Shown: piece after piece, positions 51,437-62,884 of the stretch
How the letters are laid out: each line of letters opens with the position of its first letter
How positions within the stretch are numbered: the stretch's first letter is position 1
Assembly: GCA_905250125.1 (NCBI GenBank)
Contig: CAJNOL010000202.1
Span: forward strand, 71,137 to 135,136
DNA from: Rotaria sordida
Lineage: Eukaryota; Rotifera; Eurotatoria; Philodinida; Philodinidae
DNA: 64,000 bases
Reading direction: 5' to 3'
Notes under the pieces: generated by a model
Told to the model about the DNA's origin: nothing
Seen by the model: only the letters and a program-made list of their open reading frames with translations
Database searches by the model: none
Translations under genes and position numbers: made by a program

Positions 51437-52370
51437 TCAAGTAAGAATACAATATGGCATAAGTGTTGTTGAGCTTACATTCTCTCGACATAGAGGACAT
51501 CGAGATGATGTAGCTAATAATTGACGAGTACATGATGTACACATAACATGACGACATTGTGTTATTATTAAATAAACACCTGTACGTTGTAAATGAGTAA
51601 GTGTTTCAAGACAAATTGGACATTGTTGTACATCAATAGATAATTTACGTTCAAATGGATTAGATGAACAAGATATTGAAATTAATTCATCCTCTGTTAA
51701 ATCAATTAATTCATTATCATTACCATTATTACCATCATTAGCAAGAATTTCAAGAGATTCATGATCATCATCATCATTATTAGTTACTTGTTGTTGTTGT
51801 TGTTGTTGTTGTTGTTCATTTTCTTCATCTATTATTGCAGGTTCTTCTTCAATATCTTCTTGAACGATTTCCACATCTTCAATATCAGATGAAGATATGG
51901 ATGTATTAATTATAGAGGATACTGATGGAGGTATATCATTAGTTACATCAATTCCTTGATCATCATCTGAATCTGAATCCGAAACAACAATTATTGGATT
52001 ATTAGTTTGTGAAACAAAATAATTCAAATTTTGTTGTTCAATTTCAACAATATCATCATCATTGACATCACTATCATGTACATTTTGGCTAAAAATATTC
52101 GAGTAAAACGACGAATGAATTGACGTAAGTTAAGAGAATAATCTCTAACCTGTCTTCATCAAGAATCACTGCTGAAACAATAGGTTCATCAACAATTATT
52201 TCTTCATCTTCATCTTCTTCTATTACTATTTGATTGTCATTATCTGGTGGTGGTGTTGGTGAAGAAATTGAAATACGAGAACGTTTTGATACTGGTTCAA
52301 ATTCATCTGAGACTTGTGAATTTGATAAAGGTGATGATGGAGGTGACGAAGAATGATGTTGCCGTTTCAT
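51437..52370 (-). CDS. RNF4-like RING protein with SUMO-interaction motifs
   Basis: Two exons, 52150-52370 and 51437-52088, joined in phase across a 61-nt intron; 290 residues, TGA 51437-51439. The first two thirds are acidic and disordered and carry several hydrophobic cores beside acidic runs that look like SUMO-interaction motifs: Q-I-V-I-E-E-D-E-D-E, E-I-I-V-D-E, P-I-I-V-V-S-D-S-D-S-D-D-D and E-L-I-D-L-T-E-D-E. A poly-Gln tract lies between. The C-terminus is a C3HC4 RING: C-P-I-C ... Q-C-R-H-V-M-C-T-S-C ... C-P-L-C, ending near the C-terminus as in RNF4. By family this would be a SUMO-targeted ubiquitin ligase, ubiquitylating poly-SUMO proteins in the nucleus. It starts 586 bp from the divergent NXF1 and ends 275 bp before CDC40 on the same strand. 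The architecture supports the call; orthology to RNF4 is inference. Confidence 0.8.
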
Positions 52371-52956
52371 TGCTTTTCATTAGATCATTGAAATCTAAAA
52401 TAAATCAAGTAAGAATAAAAAAAGTATACATATATATATATTGATTATATTTATAGAAAATGAAAGAAATTATCTCATTGTAAGTACACAAAGAAAAGGA
52501 TAGCGACATTCGATTCATCATCATTCAGCTTTTTTTTATTTCTTTTTCTGTATGGTTAGAATATATATAACAATTAGAAAAAAAATAAATAGATGTCACT
52601 AAAAAAAAAACAAGAGTTACTTTAGAAAATGATTATTCTTTAAAAAGGAAATAGTTTCAAATAAAATGATATCTACAAAAAAATTAAATTATGCTTTTAA
52701 TTTCATATTTGAGATTATTTCAAAAAAAAAAACCAACTGAATATTACATATAATTGGATATGAGTCATTGAGAAAGATTTTTCCTTTATTTCATGTAATT
52801 TCATCTAAAAAAAAATTACTCAAAATAAAACATGACACATGTATCAGATGACTTTTTATCGTATTTCCCGTTGAGTAACATACATATTAGAATATTCTAT
52901 TGTTTGTCTTTAATAAAAATAAATAGACTTATGTTATTATAGATTATTATTACAAA
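52371..52956. promoter_or_regulatory. Shared divergent promoter region, RNF4-like / NXF1
   Basis: 586 bp between two divergent ATGs. AT-rich, no repeat arms seen. A bidirectional promoter is inferred from layout only. Confidence 0.4.
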
Positions 52957-55900
52957 ATGTTTAATCGAAACGATTTTTCTCATAATGGTGGTAAACATTA
53001 TACAGATCCAATATCATATCGATATAATTCGAAATATAATCAGCGTGGTGGTCGAAAAAATTATCGTCCAGAATCTAATCGTAATGGAGATGATGTTGAT
53101 ACACTTATGGTATCAATTAATCGTAATTTAACAACTGATGGAAATCCATCTCAAAATTTATCATCAAGAAGATATGTAACTAAACATACTCAAGATCGTC
53201 GACCAACTCGTCCAACTTATCAATTAAAAAAGGCTCAAATAAATCAAACAGGTTGGTGGCGTGTAACAATTCAACAAGCTGGTACGATTGGCAAAGAACG
53301 TGTTATGTCAACACTTAAAGCTCATTGTCCTCGTCAATTTCAGCCTTATCATGTAAATATTTATTTTATAATAAAAATTCAATCATTTATTTTATTAATT
53401 ATTAATTATTAATTATTTTAGTATTTCATTGATCCTCATACAAAAGCAGGTGTTTTCTTTGTCAATAATCAACAAGATGCCGATATGATGAAACGAGCTA
53501 ATGGAAAAATTGAAGTTCAAAACTTAGATATTGTAAGTGATAAAAAAGAAACAAGAAAAATGAAGTAGGAGTGTCCCGAGTTGAAGGATATTCGTCCACA
53601 GTGTACTTTTAGGCGGGCATTTGACTAAAAATGATAGTCGCTGCTTTTGAAGATTTAAATACAGGGAAATATACTTCGCAATATAGTCTATATCTAATGG
53701 TATAAATAACTTTGTTATAACCCTTAAAGCAACTGAAAAACCAATTGTCAAAAAATTAGTCTGAAAAGCGTGATGTCACTAGGAAAATTGATATCTGATA
53801 AAATTAAACTATTCGATAGACAAATCAAATACGCTTACTGAATCTCCAAGTCGAGTTATATACAATGGTAAAAAATCTTGTTTTCTATAGTATCGTCCGA
53901 ATGGCTAGTTCCATAAAATGAACAATCCAACCCTCAAATTTTGCCAGAATGTTTTTCTATCTACTGTCTCTAATATTTGTTGGCACAATCATTTCTGGAC
54001 TGCACAATAGGTTTTCAAAAGTCCTAGATTTTTCTGATTTTGGACAAATATTTAATCAACAAAAATAGTATATTCAGAATCAGTGCCTTAAACCACGTCG
54101 AATGATATATAATACAAAACAATTTTAAAGAAAAACGTTTTCTCGAAGAAAATGAAGGTTAGGACCTCCGTCAGGCATTTTTCGTTGAAAAACTTTTTTT
54201 CTTTTTCTAAAACACGCTTTTCTACATCGTATTCAATTATTTCTGAGCAAAGAAAGTCACATGTCTGCCTACCATGCGAAAAATACACACTATCTAAGAA
54301 ATTTTCGTTTTTTCTCCAGCGAAGCTGCAGGGTTTTATTCGTCTTTTTTTGCTCATGAATTCTGACAAAAAAATGTTTGATCCCTCCCGAACCGTGGCGT
54401 TCTCGGGACACCTCTGAAACGAAGAAACTATTTTATATTCTTTTTTTTTTAATTTTTTTAAGCTTCGTATTATGGTTGGTCGAGTTTCAGCTCCGATACC
54501 ATCAATGGATGAAGACTTACGACCACATTTTAAAGTAAATAATACATAAAAAAAGAAACATGTTTATTTCACTAATTACAATCTTTAGGATTATTTACTC
54601 AGTCGTCGATTTAATAAACAAACATTTCAATTAGATTTATCAAATTTAGCTGATGATGAAGGTAATAAGAAAGTTTTATTTTAATATGAAATTATAATGT
54701 TAAATATTTAGATTTAAGTTCATTGGGTATTTTTCCACAATTTAATAAACATGGATTTATACGTGATGTTGTTGATATCATTAATAAAGATCTTCCTATG
54801 GTTAGTATTAATATTTGTTTATATTTCTAGAATTTTTTTTTAATTTCTTTGTAGACACGACAATTAGATTTGGGTTCAAATAATATTATGAATTTATATG
54901 AATTTCGTAATCTTCATTTAAATAATCTTGTACAATTAAGTTTTGCTTCAAATCAAGTTTGTTATTTAAAAACAAAAAAAAGTATTTTTATTTTTTAAAA
55001 TTGAAATTATTTATTTTTAGTTAAAACATGTTGACAATTTTGATAATCTTAAACATTTATCTCAATTAGTTCATATATTTATCAAAAATAATCCATTAAC
55101 ATTACCAAATAACAAATGCAATAATTCCATCGATGATATAATCAGGTCAGATCGGAAAACTTTTTTTTTTCATGGACATTCACAACAGACAGAGACAAAA
55201 AGAAAATATCTATTTAAATCGAATGTTTTATTTTCTATGATTTATTTTTATTATCTTATTTTTATTCTCAACAGATCATTTGATTTCACTTGAGTTAAAA
55301 ATATTAAATTCATCGAATTGAAAATTAAAAGAAATATGTTTACACAATCGAATTCGATCTATTACATTAAACGAGAGAATGTGTGAGTGATTTTGTACGT
55401 CGAAAATTTATTCAAGTATGAGAGTATATCGAAAATAATCTTGTAAAATTTCTCATATTTAATTGTAAATAATATTGAAATTGTTTTTTTGTACGTCGAA
55501 AAAAAAACAACGAACGAACTCTTTTCCAATCAATCAAACAACAATAAATAATCAAGTAATAATTCTATACTTCAATCAAATTTATATGATATTCGATGTT
55601 CAAATATTTTAAAAATAAAACAAAAACAAATTAGAAAATTAATCATAATTGATTAATAATTAATTCTTTGGAATTTATTATAAAAATCAATTAAACTTCT
55701 ATCTTTGATAGAATTTTATTCTTACTGATTATATTATCAATTTTGAATATCGGAATAGAATATCAAACAAAATTCTTATGTATTAATTTCTATAAACATA
55801 GAATAATTGAATACCTTAACAACAGCGTACAAATGGATATAATCAAAGCTTTTTTTTTTGTATATGTGATGAGAGAAATGATTATTGTAAAATGTAATAA

Positions 55901-57438
55901 ACGATTTCGATTAAGTTTACAATTGTATAAACATTCTAAATCGATGAATTACAAATGTGAATAAGAATGATTAATTGAAAAATGAAAAAGAAAAACAAAT
56001 CAATATAAAACATTCGATTTAAAAACGACAGGGTAAAAGACGAGTTTGTTTGCTGTTGCTTGGGTGTCTATTTTTTCAGTTGCATTCTGCAACAAGCATC
56101 CATCAATTTGGTCCATCTAATACCATTCTAGTATTATACAGCAAAAATTACCACAACTCAAACGAATCGTATGTTAATTTTTTCAATAAAATTTTTTTAA
56201 TAAATATATTCTTTTTTTTTTTTTTTACAAAGGATGATATTGATCTTACACCAGCTATTCGTTTTGCAACTGATATTGAAACAATAAAATTACCAAAATC
56301 ATTACCACATTATGTACCAAATGATATGCAAACATTTTTACAAAATTTTATTGAAAAATTTTATCGATTATTTGATACACATGATCGTAGTGAATTACAT
56401 GCATGTTATCATGATTTATGTATGTTTTCATTATGTATTACAAAATTAGAAGATTCACATGTTCCTATACGACAATATAAATATGGTACATTAATATTAG
56501 AATCAAGAAATTTACAATTTGGTACTGATAATAATAAACGTATTAGTTTATTACGACATGGTAAAACGGCTGTATTAGATTTCTTAAGATTTAAATATCC
56601 ATTAACTAAACATGATGGAAATTCATTTCATGTTGATGTTATTTCAACAACTGTAAGTTATTGATTGATTTTTTTTTTTATTATATATATTTTATTTATT
56701 ATGTTTTTATAGAATAATCGAGCTGTTTTTACAATCAATGGTCTTTATAAAGAAGGTAAATTGAATTAGAAAAATTTTTGATTTTTTTTTTTATTATGAA
56801 ATTTATTGTTTCAGTGGATCAAAATACAAATAATCCTATTCGTTGTTTCCAACGTACATTTACTTGTGCTCCAACTACGGCTGGGTAAATATGAATTTTT
56901 TTCTCTCAGATTTAATATAATTATTATTATTATCATTATTTAGTATACTTATCATAGCTGATCATATTATGTTAAGTAATGCGGCTGATGCACAAATTGA
57001 AGTATGTATAATATTGAATTTTGATTATGAAGAAAAATAATAATTATTTTTTTTTTTTTTGTATAGAAAATGACTCATTCTTCAACAACATCATCATCAC
57101 AAGATTCGAATAATCAAAATAATCTAAATACAAATATTGATATACAAAATCAAGAAATGGTTCAGAAATTTTCTCGACAATCAGGCATGAATATTGAATA
57201 TTCAATATTGTAAGTTTATTATTTTAACTTGAAATATATAAGTGAAATGTATATACTATTATTTCAGATGTTTACAACAAAATAATTGGAACTATGATAA
57301 AGCGGCAGAAGTTTTTCTTGATTTACACAGCAAGGTTAGTTTTTTATTTTTGTTATCTTTTTTTCTTTTTAAATCTAACGAATATTTCGTATTTTTATTT
57401 AGAATATGATTCCAACTGATGCTTTCAATAAATCTTAA
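52957..57438 (+). CDS. NXF1: NXF1 (TAP) mRNA export receptor
   Basis: Fifteen exons join in phase to 610 residues (human NXF1 has 619): 52957-53352, 53422-53532, 54463-54534, 54589-54661, 54712-54800, 54855-54956, 55021-55145, 55388-55415, 56233-56652, 56713-56755, 56815-56884, 56944-57001, 57067-57209, 57268-57334, 57403-57438. Domains in order: Arg/Gly/Asn-rich N-terminus; RRM starting G-W-W-R-V-T-I-Q-Q-A-G; leucine-rich repeats (L-D-L-G-S-N-N-I ... L-S-F-A-S-N-Q ... I-K-N-N-P-L); NTF2-like domain (F-I-E-K-F-Y-R-L-F-D ... A-C-Y-H-D), which pairs with NXT1; and a UBA-like TAP-C domain (S-G-M-N-I-E-Y-S ... L-Q-Q-N-N-W-N-Y-D-K-A-A) that binds FG nucleoporins. It carries spliced mRNA through nuclear pores. 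Intron 2 (930 nt) holds a transposable element. A 28-nt exon 8 restores the frame between LRR and NTF2-like parts. Exon 8's acceptor has a weak pyrimidine tract, the least certain join. Confidence 0.92.
53568..54412. mobile_element. DNA-transposon-like insertion in NXF1 intron 2
   Basis: The left end AGGAGTGTCCCGAG faces the complement of AGGTGTCCCGAG at the right end. Terminal inverted repeats are only about 12 bp. The 845-bp interior has no recognisable transposase; a 107-codon minus frame at 54088-54411 has no known motif. Neighbouring NXF1 introns are mostly 50-70 nt, so the insertion explains the size. Confidence 0.55.
55146..55387 (+). promoter_or_regulatory. Probable retained (cassette) intron of NXF1
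   Basis: The intron stays in frame with exon 7 for 49 codons up to TGA 55291-55293, so retention would give a ~371-residue NXF lacking the NTF2-like and UBA domains. In human NXF1, retention of intron 10, which carries a constitutive transport element, gives a short isoform of about the same length. The location, just after the LRR, is the same. Whether an RNA export element is present cannot be told by eye. Confidence 0.5.
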
Positions 57439-57603
57439 TTCAATTGTTCAATTCATAGACTGTGTCTCTATTAGAAATTAGGCACTATTTTGTTTTCTTT
57501 TTTTTGGTTTTTTTTAATAATTTTGTTTTTGAAACTAAAGTGTACGCGTATTTTCTTTTGATTTCATGAACGAAGTATATTACTGTAAATGTACTAAACA
57601 TTC

Positions 57604-57609
57604 AATAAA
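57604..57609 (+). other. Poly(A) signal of NXF1
   Basis: AATAAA 166 nt after the stop codon, in context TTCAATAAAGTTGGG. Plausible 3' end of NXF1. Confidence 0.5.
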
Positions 57610-60242
57610 GTTGGGAGAAAAAAAGAATGAAATTTATTCTTCTGAGTAATAAATAGTGAAATGAATGTTAAATATAAGTTATCCGACATACAAAATTGTT
57701 AAATAAATTATGGTACAAAAATCTCGACACAACATATTTACTTATCTTTCAACGACTTACAGACAGCTGATTGGCGTCAAAAGCAATTAATTAGAATCAG
57801 ACTTTTTCGTTCTTTCCGAATATATGTTCAAAAGGTCCAAAATAGTGGTTGTACAGAATACTATTTCAGTCAATTTTTGTTCAATCTTACCTTGGATGGA
57901 AAATCTAAAAATATATTCGAAAATAGCGAAAAATTCTATTGCTAACTGACTGTTTCTGTTTTTTAACAGTTGTCTTTTAGTGACTGAAAAATGAGCAAAT
58001 ATTTTGTGCTGAGACTTCTGCGTTTTAAGTAAGTTATCCCATATTTTTTGACATATCTATTTAGATTTGGTTTCTTTTTCAGCAATATTCAATAGATCTT
58101 TGCAGATTTTGATATCTAAAGTGATTTGAAGAACTAAACTAAATAATAAAAACTAGTTTTTGAGTTCAAAATGAACATTCTTTTAATATTAAGGTGTTTA
58201 TTTTCAGAAAATATCCAACATACTGTTTTGAGAAATGACATTTTCCATTTGAATGATAAAATAAAATTAACCAGATATGTATTATCATGACAGTAATCAT
58301 TAAAACTTAAATAATTTTTTTTTTGCTTTCTAACGTCTTTCTATTGACAAACTAGATGATGATAAACACGAATTGTTTTCTCATTCATGATAGCAATTCA
58401 TTCAGATGGTATTGATTGTGTGCTTGACCAAAATTGTATGCTGTATAGTCACTTGGATCACACAGTAAATCTCAGATAATTATCATGTTTCAACATTGCT
58501 AGACACAGACAGTACTAGAATGTTTTTAGTTAGACCAGTTTTCGTAGTACATAGTTTGCAGTCGTATATCAATTCTATGAGCATTAGAGATTGAATCAGT
58601 TCGGCAATTCTAAAGAGATATTCTATTTAAACTTTTGAATATACTAATTAAAAATCATTCAAATCATGATATCTCATGGAACAGTACAACTGACTGATTA
58701 AGAAAATCTTTGATAACACTAAGTAAACATATTTTCAACTTGATTTATTGTTAAAGATATGATTGAATTTATAATAGTTTACGAAAAACTTATCATATAA
58801 AATCACATGCATATATAAATTACATCAAAATACTTTTCACTGATCAAAATATTAAAATGAACAGACTGTCCCATATCATCAACACATAAAACTAATAATT
58901 ATAAAATTTCTCAAAAGATATTTAATAATTGAAAATATATCTAAGTGCACATTCAATTGACTTTCATTGGTAATAATCGTTCTTAATGTGAAGCAATTTC
59001 TAGAATTCGACATATTCTGCATTTCACATGTCGACGACATTATTGGCTATTGTCAAAATAATTTGAAACAATCTATAATTTAATATCTTTTAAAATATTT
59101 TTCTAATATTTAATAAAACATCCGTTTACATCCTTTTAATATTGTATAATATCTATCGTGATATTCTACGAGTATTTCTGGAATGAAAAGAAACTTCTAA
59201 GATATGTTGTTTGATAATTTAAAAAATCAATTCATTGTTAATCATTAACTAAGACTTTAATAATTTATTTTCAGCTTGAAAATAGTATCAAACGAGAGAA
59301 TCATCTAAATTGTTTACCCGCTGTTTGAACTCATATTAGACTAGAATCCCCCATCAGGTTTAACTAGGAGTGTCCAGATCTGAAAGTTTCTTATTCATTT
59401 GATCGGAGTCCTGGTCTGGTAATTTTCTATAGACCGAATCTGAAATCGGAACTGAGCCAATGAATTATACTCAAAAAGTAACAATCAATTATGAGTTAAT
59501 CCTTATAAGATTATCATCAAGATTGTCTCAGAAATATGTAGAGTATATTAGTAGCAGAATACAAATAAAACGATAAATTAGTATCTCGCATGGTCGCAGC
59601 GACTTGAAGACTCAGACTAAAAACATCCATTGAATTAGGCCTACAGTTCGTGTCCTGGTCTGATTCTGAAAATTTTGAACTCGACGGACTTAATATTTGA
59701 TCTACAATAATGTCCTGGGAGGCATTGCACGTAAGCGACGACCAACATTGCTCAATCGATCTCACCGATTTGGCTGATATTTTTACAGAAGGTAGACCTA
59801 ACAAAGTTAAGAAGAAACGGAAAATTTCAGCTCAAGCAGATGAGCCACTCTGGAGATATAGACGTCCCAAGTACAGAGGGGTCGGGTATTTTTGGAGTAC
59901 CTCATACTGCAATACTTTCCAGTAAAGTTTTGTTTTCTAAACAACAGTAAGAGTTATAACGAAGATTTTTTTATTATAGATACTATCAATGATGGACTAT
60001 CGTTTCATGATATTGAAAGTGTCTTATCATCTAATAATTTAGGGCTAGTGTTATATACCATTTCCAGAAAGCATATTCACGTATATAGGGCAACTTGGTC
60101 AAATCAGCGCGCTAGACCAGCTCGAGACTAATCTCATTTGAAAGAGCACATCAAACTGCATCGAATGGCGTTTTCAAAAGTTTGTAGAAATCAACTTTGA
60201 TAGCAAAAAGTTTTTGAACAAGACCAGAAAGGCCAAATTTGT
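57610..60242. other. Intergenic, no firm gene
   Basis: Frames at 59517-59804 (minus), 59710-59925 and 59892-60131 (plus) overlap one another next to the long inverted repeat and show no known domain. They may belong to the same mobile unit. Confidence 0.4.
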
Positions 60243-60874
60243 GGTCCGATTCTGATTATGAAGGTTGACGATTCATTATCAAATGTACGATTTAAAGATT
60301 TCAGATGAAAGCCCGTGTCAAGAAACCTCTAAATTCAAAATTTCAGCTCATTTGAACATGTCTGTGAAAAATGATGAAAGATTTATTTTTGTGAAATTTT
60401 ATAGCATAATATAAATTTTTCTATTGCTCATATTTCAATTAAAGTACAATCAAAAGATCTGAAATTTTTACTATACACTATTCTCCTCAAGTCCTTTATA
60501 TGCGCAAAGTTTCAAGGCAAAATTCGAGATTTGATTTTTTTCATGATCCTGAGAGGGAATACGGCAATTTTTCGGAAAAAAGTCAAACTTCGGATTTTGG
60601 CCTGAAACTTTGCGCATATAAATGACTTGAGGAGAATAGTGTATGGTAAAAATTTCAGATCTTTTGATTGTACTTTAATTGAAATATGAGCAATAGAAAA
60701 ATTTATATTATGCTATAAAATTTCACAAAAATAAATCTTTCATCATTTTTCACAGACATGTTCAAATGAGCTGAAATTTTGAATTTAGAGGTTTCTTGAC
60801 ACGGGCTTTCATGTGAAATCCTTAAATCGTACATTTGATAATGAATCGTTAACCTTCATAATCAGAATCGGACC
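60243..60874. repeat. Long near-perfect inverted repeat
   Basis: The left arm (60243-60541) and right arm (about 60573-60874) are about 300 bp each and differ at roughly ten positions by eye, around 96-97% identity. The spacer is only ~30 bp. No ORF. Transcripts would fold into a long hairpin. The outer end GGTCCGATTCTGATTATGAA is shared by both arms. Confidence 0.9.
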
Positions 60875-60880
60875 CCAAAG

Positions 60881-61223
60881 GCGACGACAAGTTTCAGAGT
60901 AATTATTGGCCCCAGAACTGGACATGTATAGAATTGTAGAGGAAGACGTGCTTCATCCAGTAGTATGCTTATTATGAAATTCTATTGTGCACCGTCCAAG
61001 AAAAATAGGCGACAAGGTATAAGTTTCATAGATTTTAGAGCTTTCCGTTACCAGAATCAAACAAGTAGTATAAGATCAATCTAAAACGTACTCCAATTAT
61101 ATGAGTATCATTTCACGGTTCACGTTCTTTACTTTCACAGTGATAAACATACTACTGGATGGAGCACATCTTCCTCCACAATCCTACATATGTCCCGTTC
61201 TGAGGTCAATTCCTTGTCGTCGC
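60881..61223. repeat. Second inverted repeat next to the first
   Basis: Arms of about 90-100 bp (60881-60978 and 61136-61223). Both read inward GCGACGACAAG and later GAGGAAGAYGTGCTYCATCC and CAGTAGTATG. Identity is lower than in the first repeat. The spacer is ~157 bp. Confidence 0.7.
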
Positions 61224-62884
61224 ATTTCAATTGTTAAATTCTAGCTAGGATGACAAACACAAGGCTATGCTTAACAACATAAATACAGTAAATACCTTTT
61301 TTAATTTATACGGACATCAAAATCCCGTAGTGATTAGTGCGAGTCAAATATCGCGAAGATACTAGCACTCGCTGAATTATGGTTTAGAGCAGTGATAGCG
61401 TAAGACTTTGAAAGGTTGTGTTATCCAAGAGTGTTTCAGATAGAATCTATTAAAAGCTGATCCTCTACGTAAAGTATCGAAAAATCTGTAATAATCGTAT
61501 GTCCGTATGAAAGACTCTTGTTTTACTATGCAAGTTATACGGAATATCACCGATCAATAATCTTAGACATATTTTAGATTATTTCTTCGTAATATTAATC
61601 GTATTACATTTAGTGCTTACTACTGCTTTTAGAGAGGTGTTTTAAATGTCCTCTTTTGATTTATGAGAGCTGCAAATGACTAGTTAATACTTCTGTCAAA
61701 CTGTTCATGATATATTTAGGCGTATTCAATTCTAGACTGGGAGCAATTGTTTTAGTTACTAATCATAGATTTCGCCAGAATGACTACTCATTGGATGGAA
61801 ACTGTCTCTTTCGTTCTTTAAACGCTTGATCAGTGTATTACAAATGTCTATTCCTGGATGACTCGTCTTATAACATAGTTACCTCTCATTTTACAAGATC
61901 TTATACGTTGAGGAAATGAAAAATTTAAAATTCATCCTTCAATCGGTTCTCTCTTATCTTATATAGTTTTGGTTTACTCACTGTACTTTGCTGTATTTCA
62001 TCTGTACATTGGACTGCAAAGTCTCACTTTTCCGCTTGATTTCCGCTTTATGAGCTGTTGTCCCAGATTCTTTTTCGAACACTCACATCTCATTAGGAAC
62101 TACATACTGCGCAAAGGCTTGACTGAAGAGCCACTGATCAATCTTGTGTCTTCCTTTTATTGGCTTAGATAACGTTCTATGATTTCTTGTTCTATGTTCT
62201 GAAATCCAATAAATAGACTATCTTCCAGTTCATTTTGTCAAGATCAATTTCAGTTGAACTCTTAATATAGCTTTATTCCAAATCGATTTGTCTCGTTTGT
62301 TGTTTCTACAATAAACTAGTTGTTGATAAATGATATTGGGAAAACAAGATCATATACTGTTACGATCGTTGCATCAATGCAATCATTTCTATCTATTCTT
62401 CACTAATTTATTGACAGTGAGAAATTTCCATAATGGACAATTTTATAGAGAAATATGATATTCATTGTTAGCATTCCTTTGTTTATTCAATCTCGACACA
62501 AGCAACTGGTAGACAAAATTTATTTATTTTTTAAAATGATTATAAGCGTATCCTCAGTATTCGTTTTATTGACAAGAGAATCTTTTGAATGTTCACTTTT
62601 GCTCTTCCGAAAAAGGGAATCAGAAGCTAAGTGTATTCATCGAAATTCTACGTTCTATTTTTTTGTTTCTTTTCAAAATAAAAATAAAATAACAATCCAG
62701 AGAAAAAGAAGCAACAAGTATGATATGACTTCAAGAACTTCTTCAACAATAATAGTTTCATCTTTATTCTGTACCATAGTCGATTAGTTCTTAATCATAA
62801 TAATTACTAGTTCCAATCAATTATCTATGTAAATAAAAAACAATATTTAAATATTGCCAATCTCCCAACACTAAGATTTTTATC
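61224..62884. other. Intergenic, nothing recognised
   Basis: Frames at 61969-62172 and 62455-62787 (plus) lack any recognisable domain. Confidence 0.4.

Noticed and set aside
54088-54411. 107-codon minus ORF within the NXF1 intron element as a transposase
   Set aside because: No recognisable motif; composition is low-complexity Phe/Lys.
55268-55387. Leucine-rich-repeat-like reading (L-K-I-L-N-S-S-N) as a fourth LRR of NXF1
   Set aside because: It contains an in-frame TGA, is out of phase with exon 7, and the LRR is already complete without it; it may be chance.
55146-56232. NXF1 as a frameshifted pseudogene split between LRR and NTF2-like halves
   Set aside because: A 28-nt micro-exon at 55388-55415 joins both halves in phase and gives a 610-residue protein close to the human length.
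59517-60131. Overlapping ORFs beside the long inverted repeat
   Set aside because: No known domain and mutually overlapping on both strands; insufficient support for a gene.
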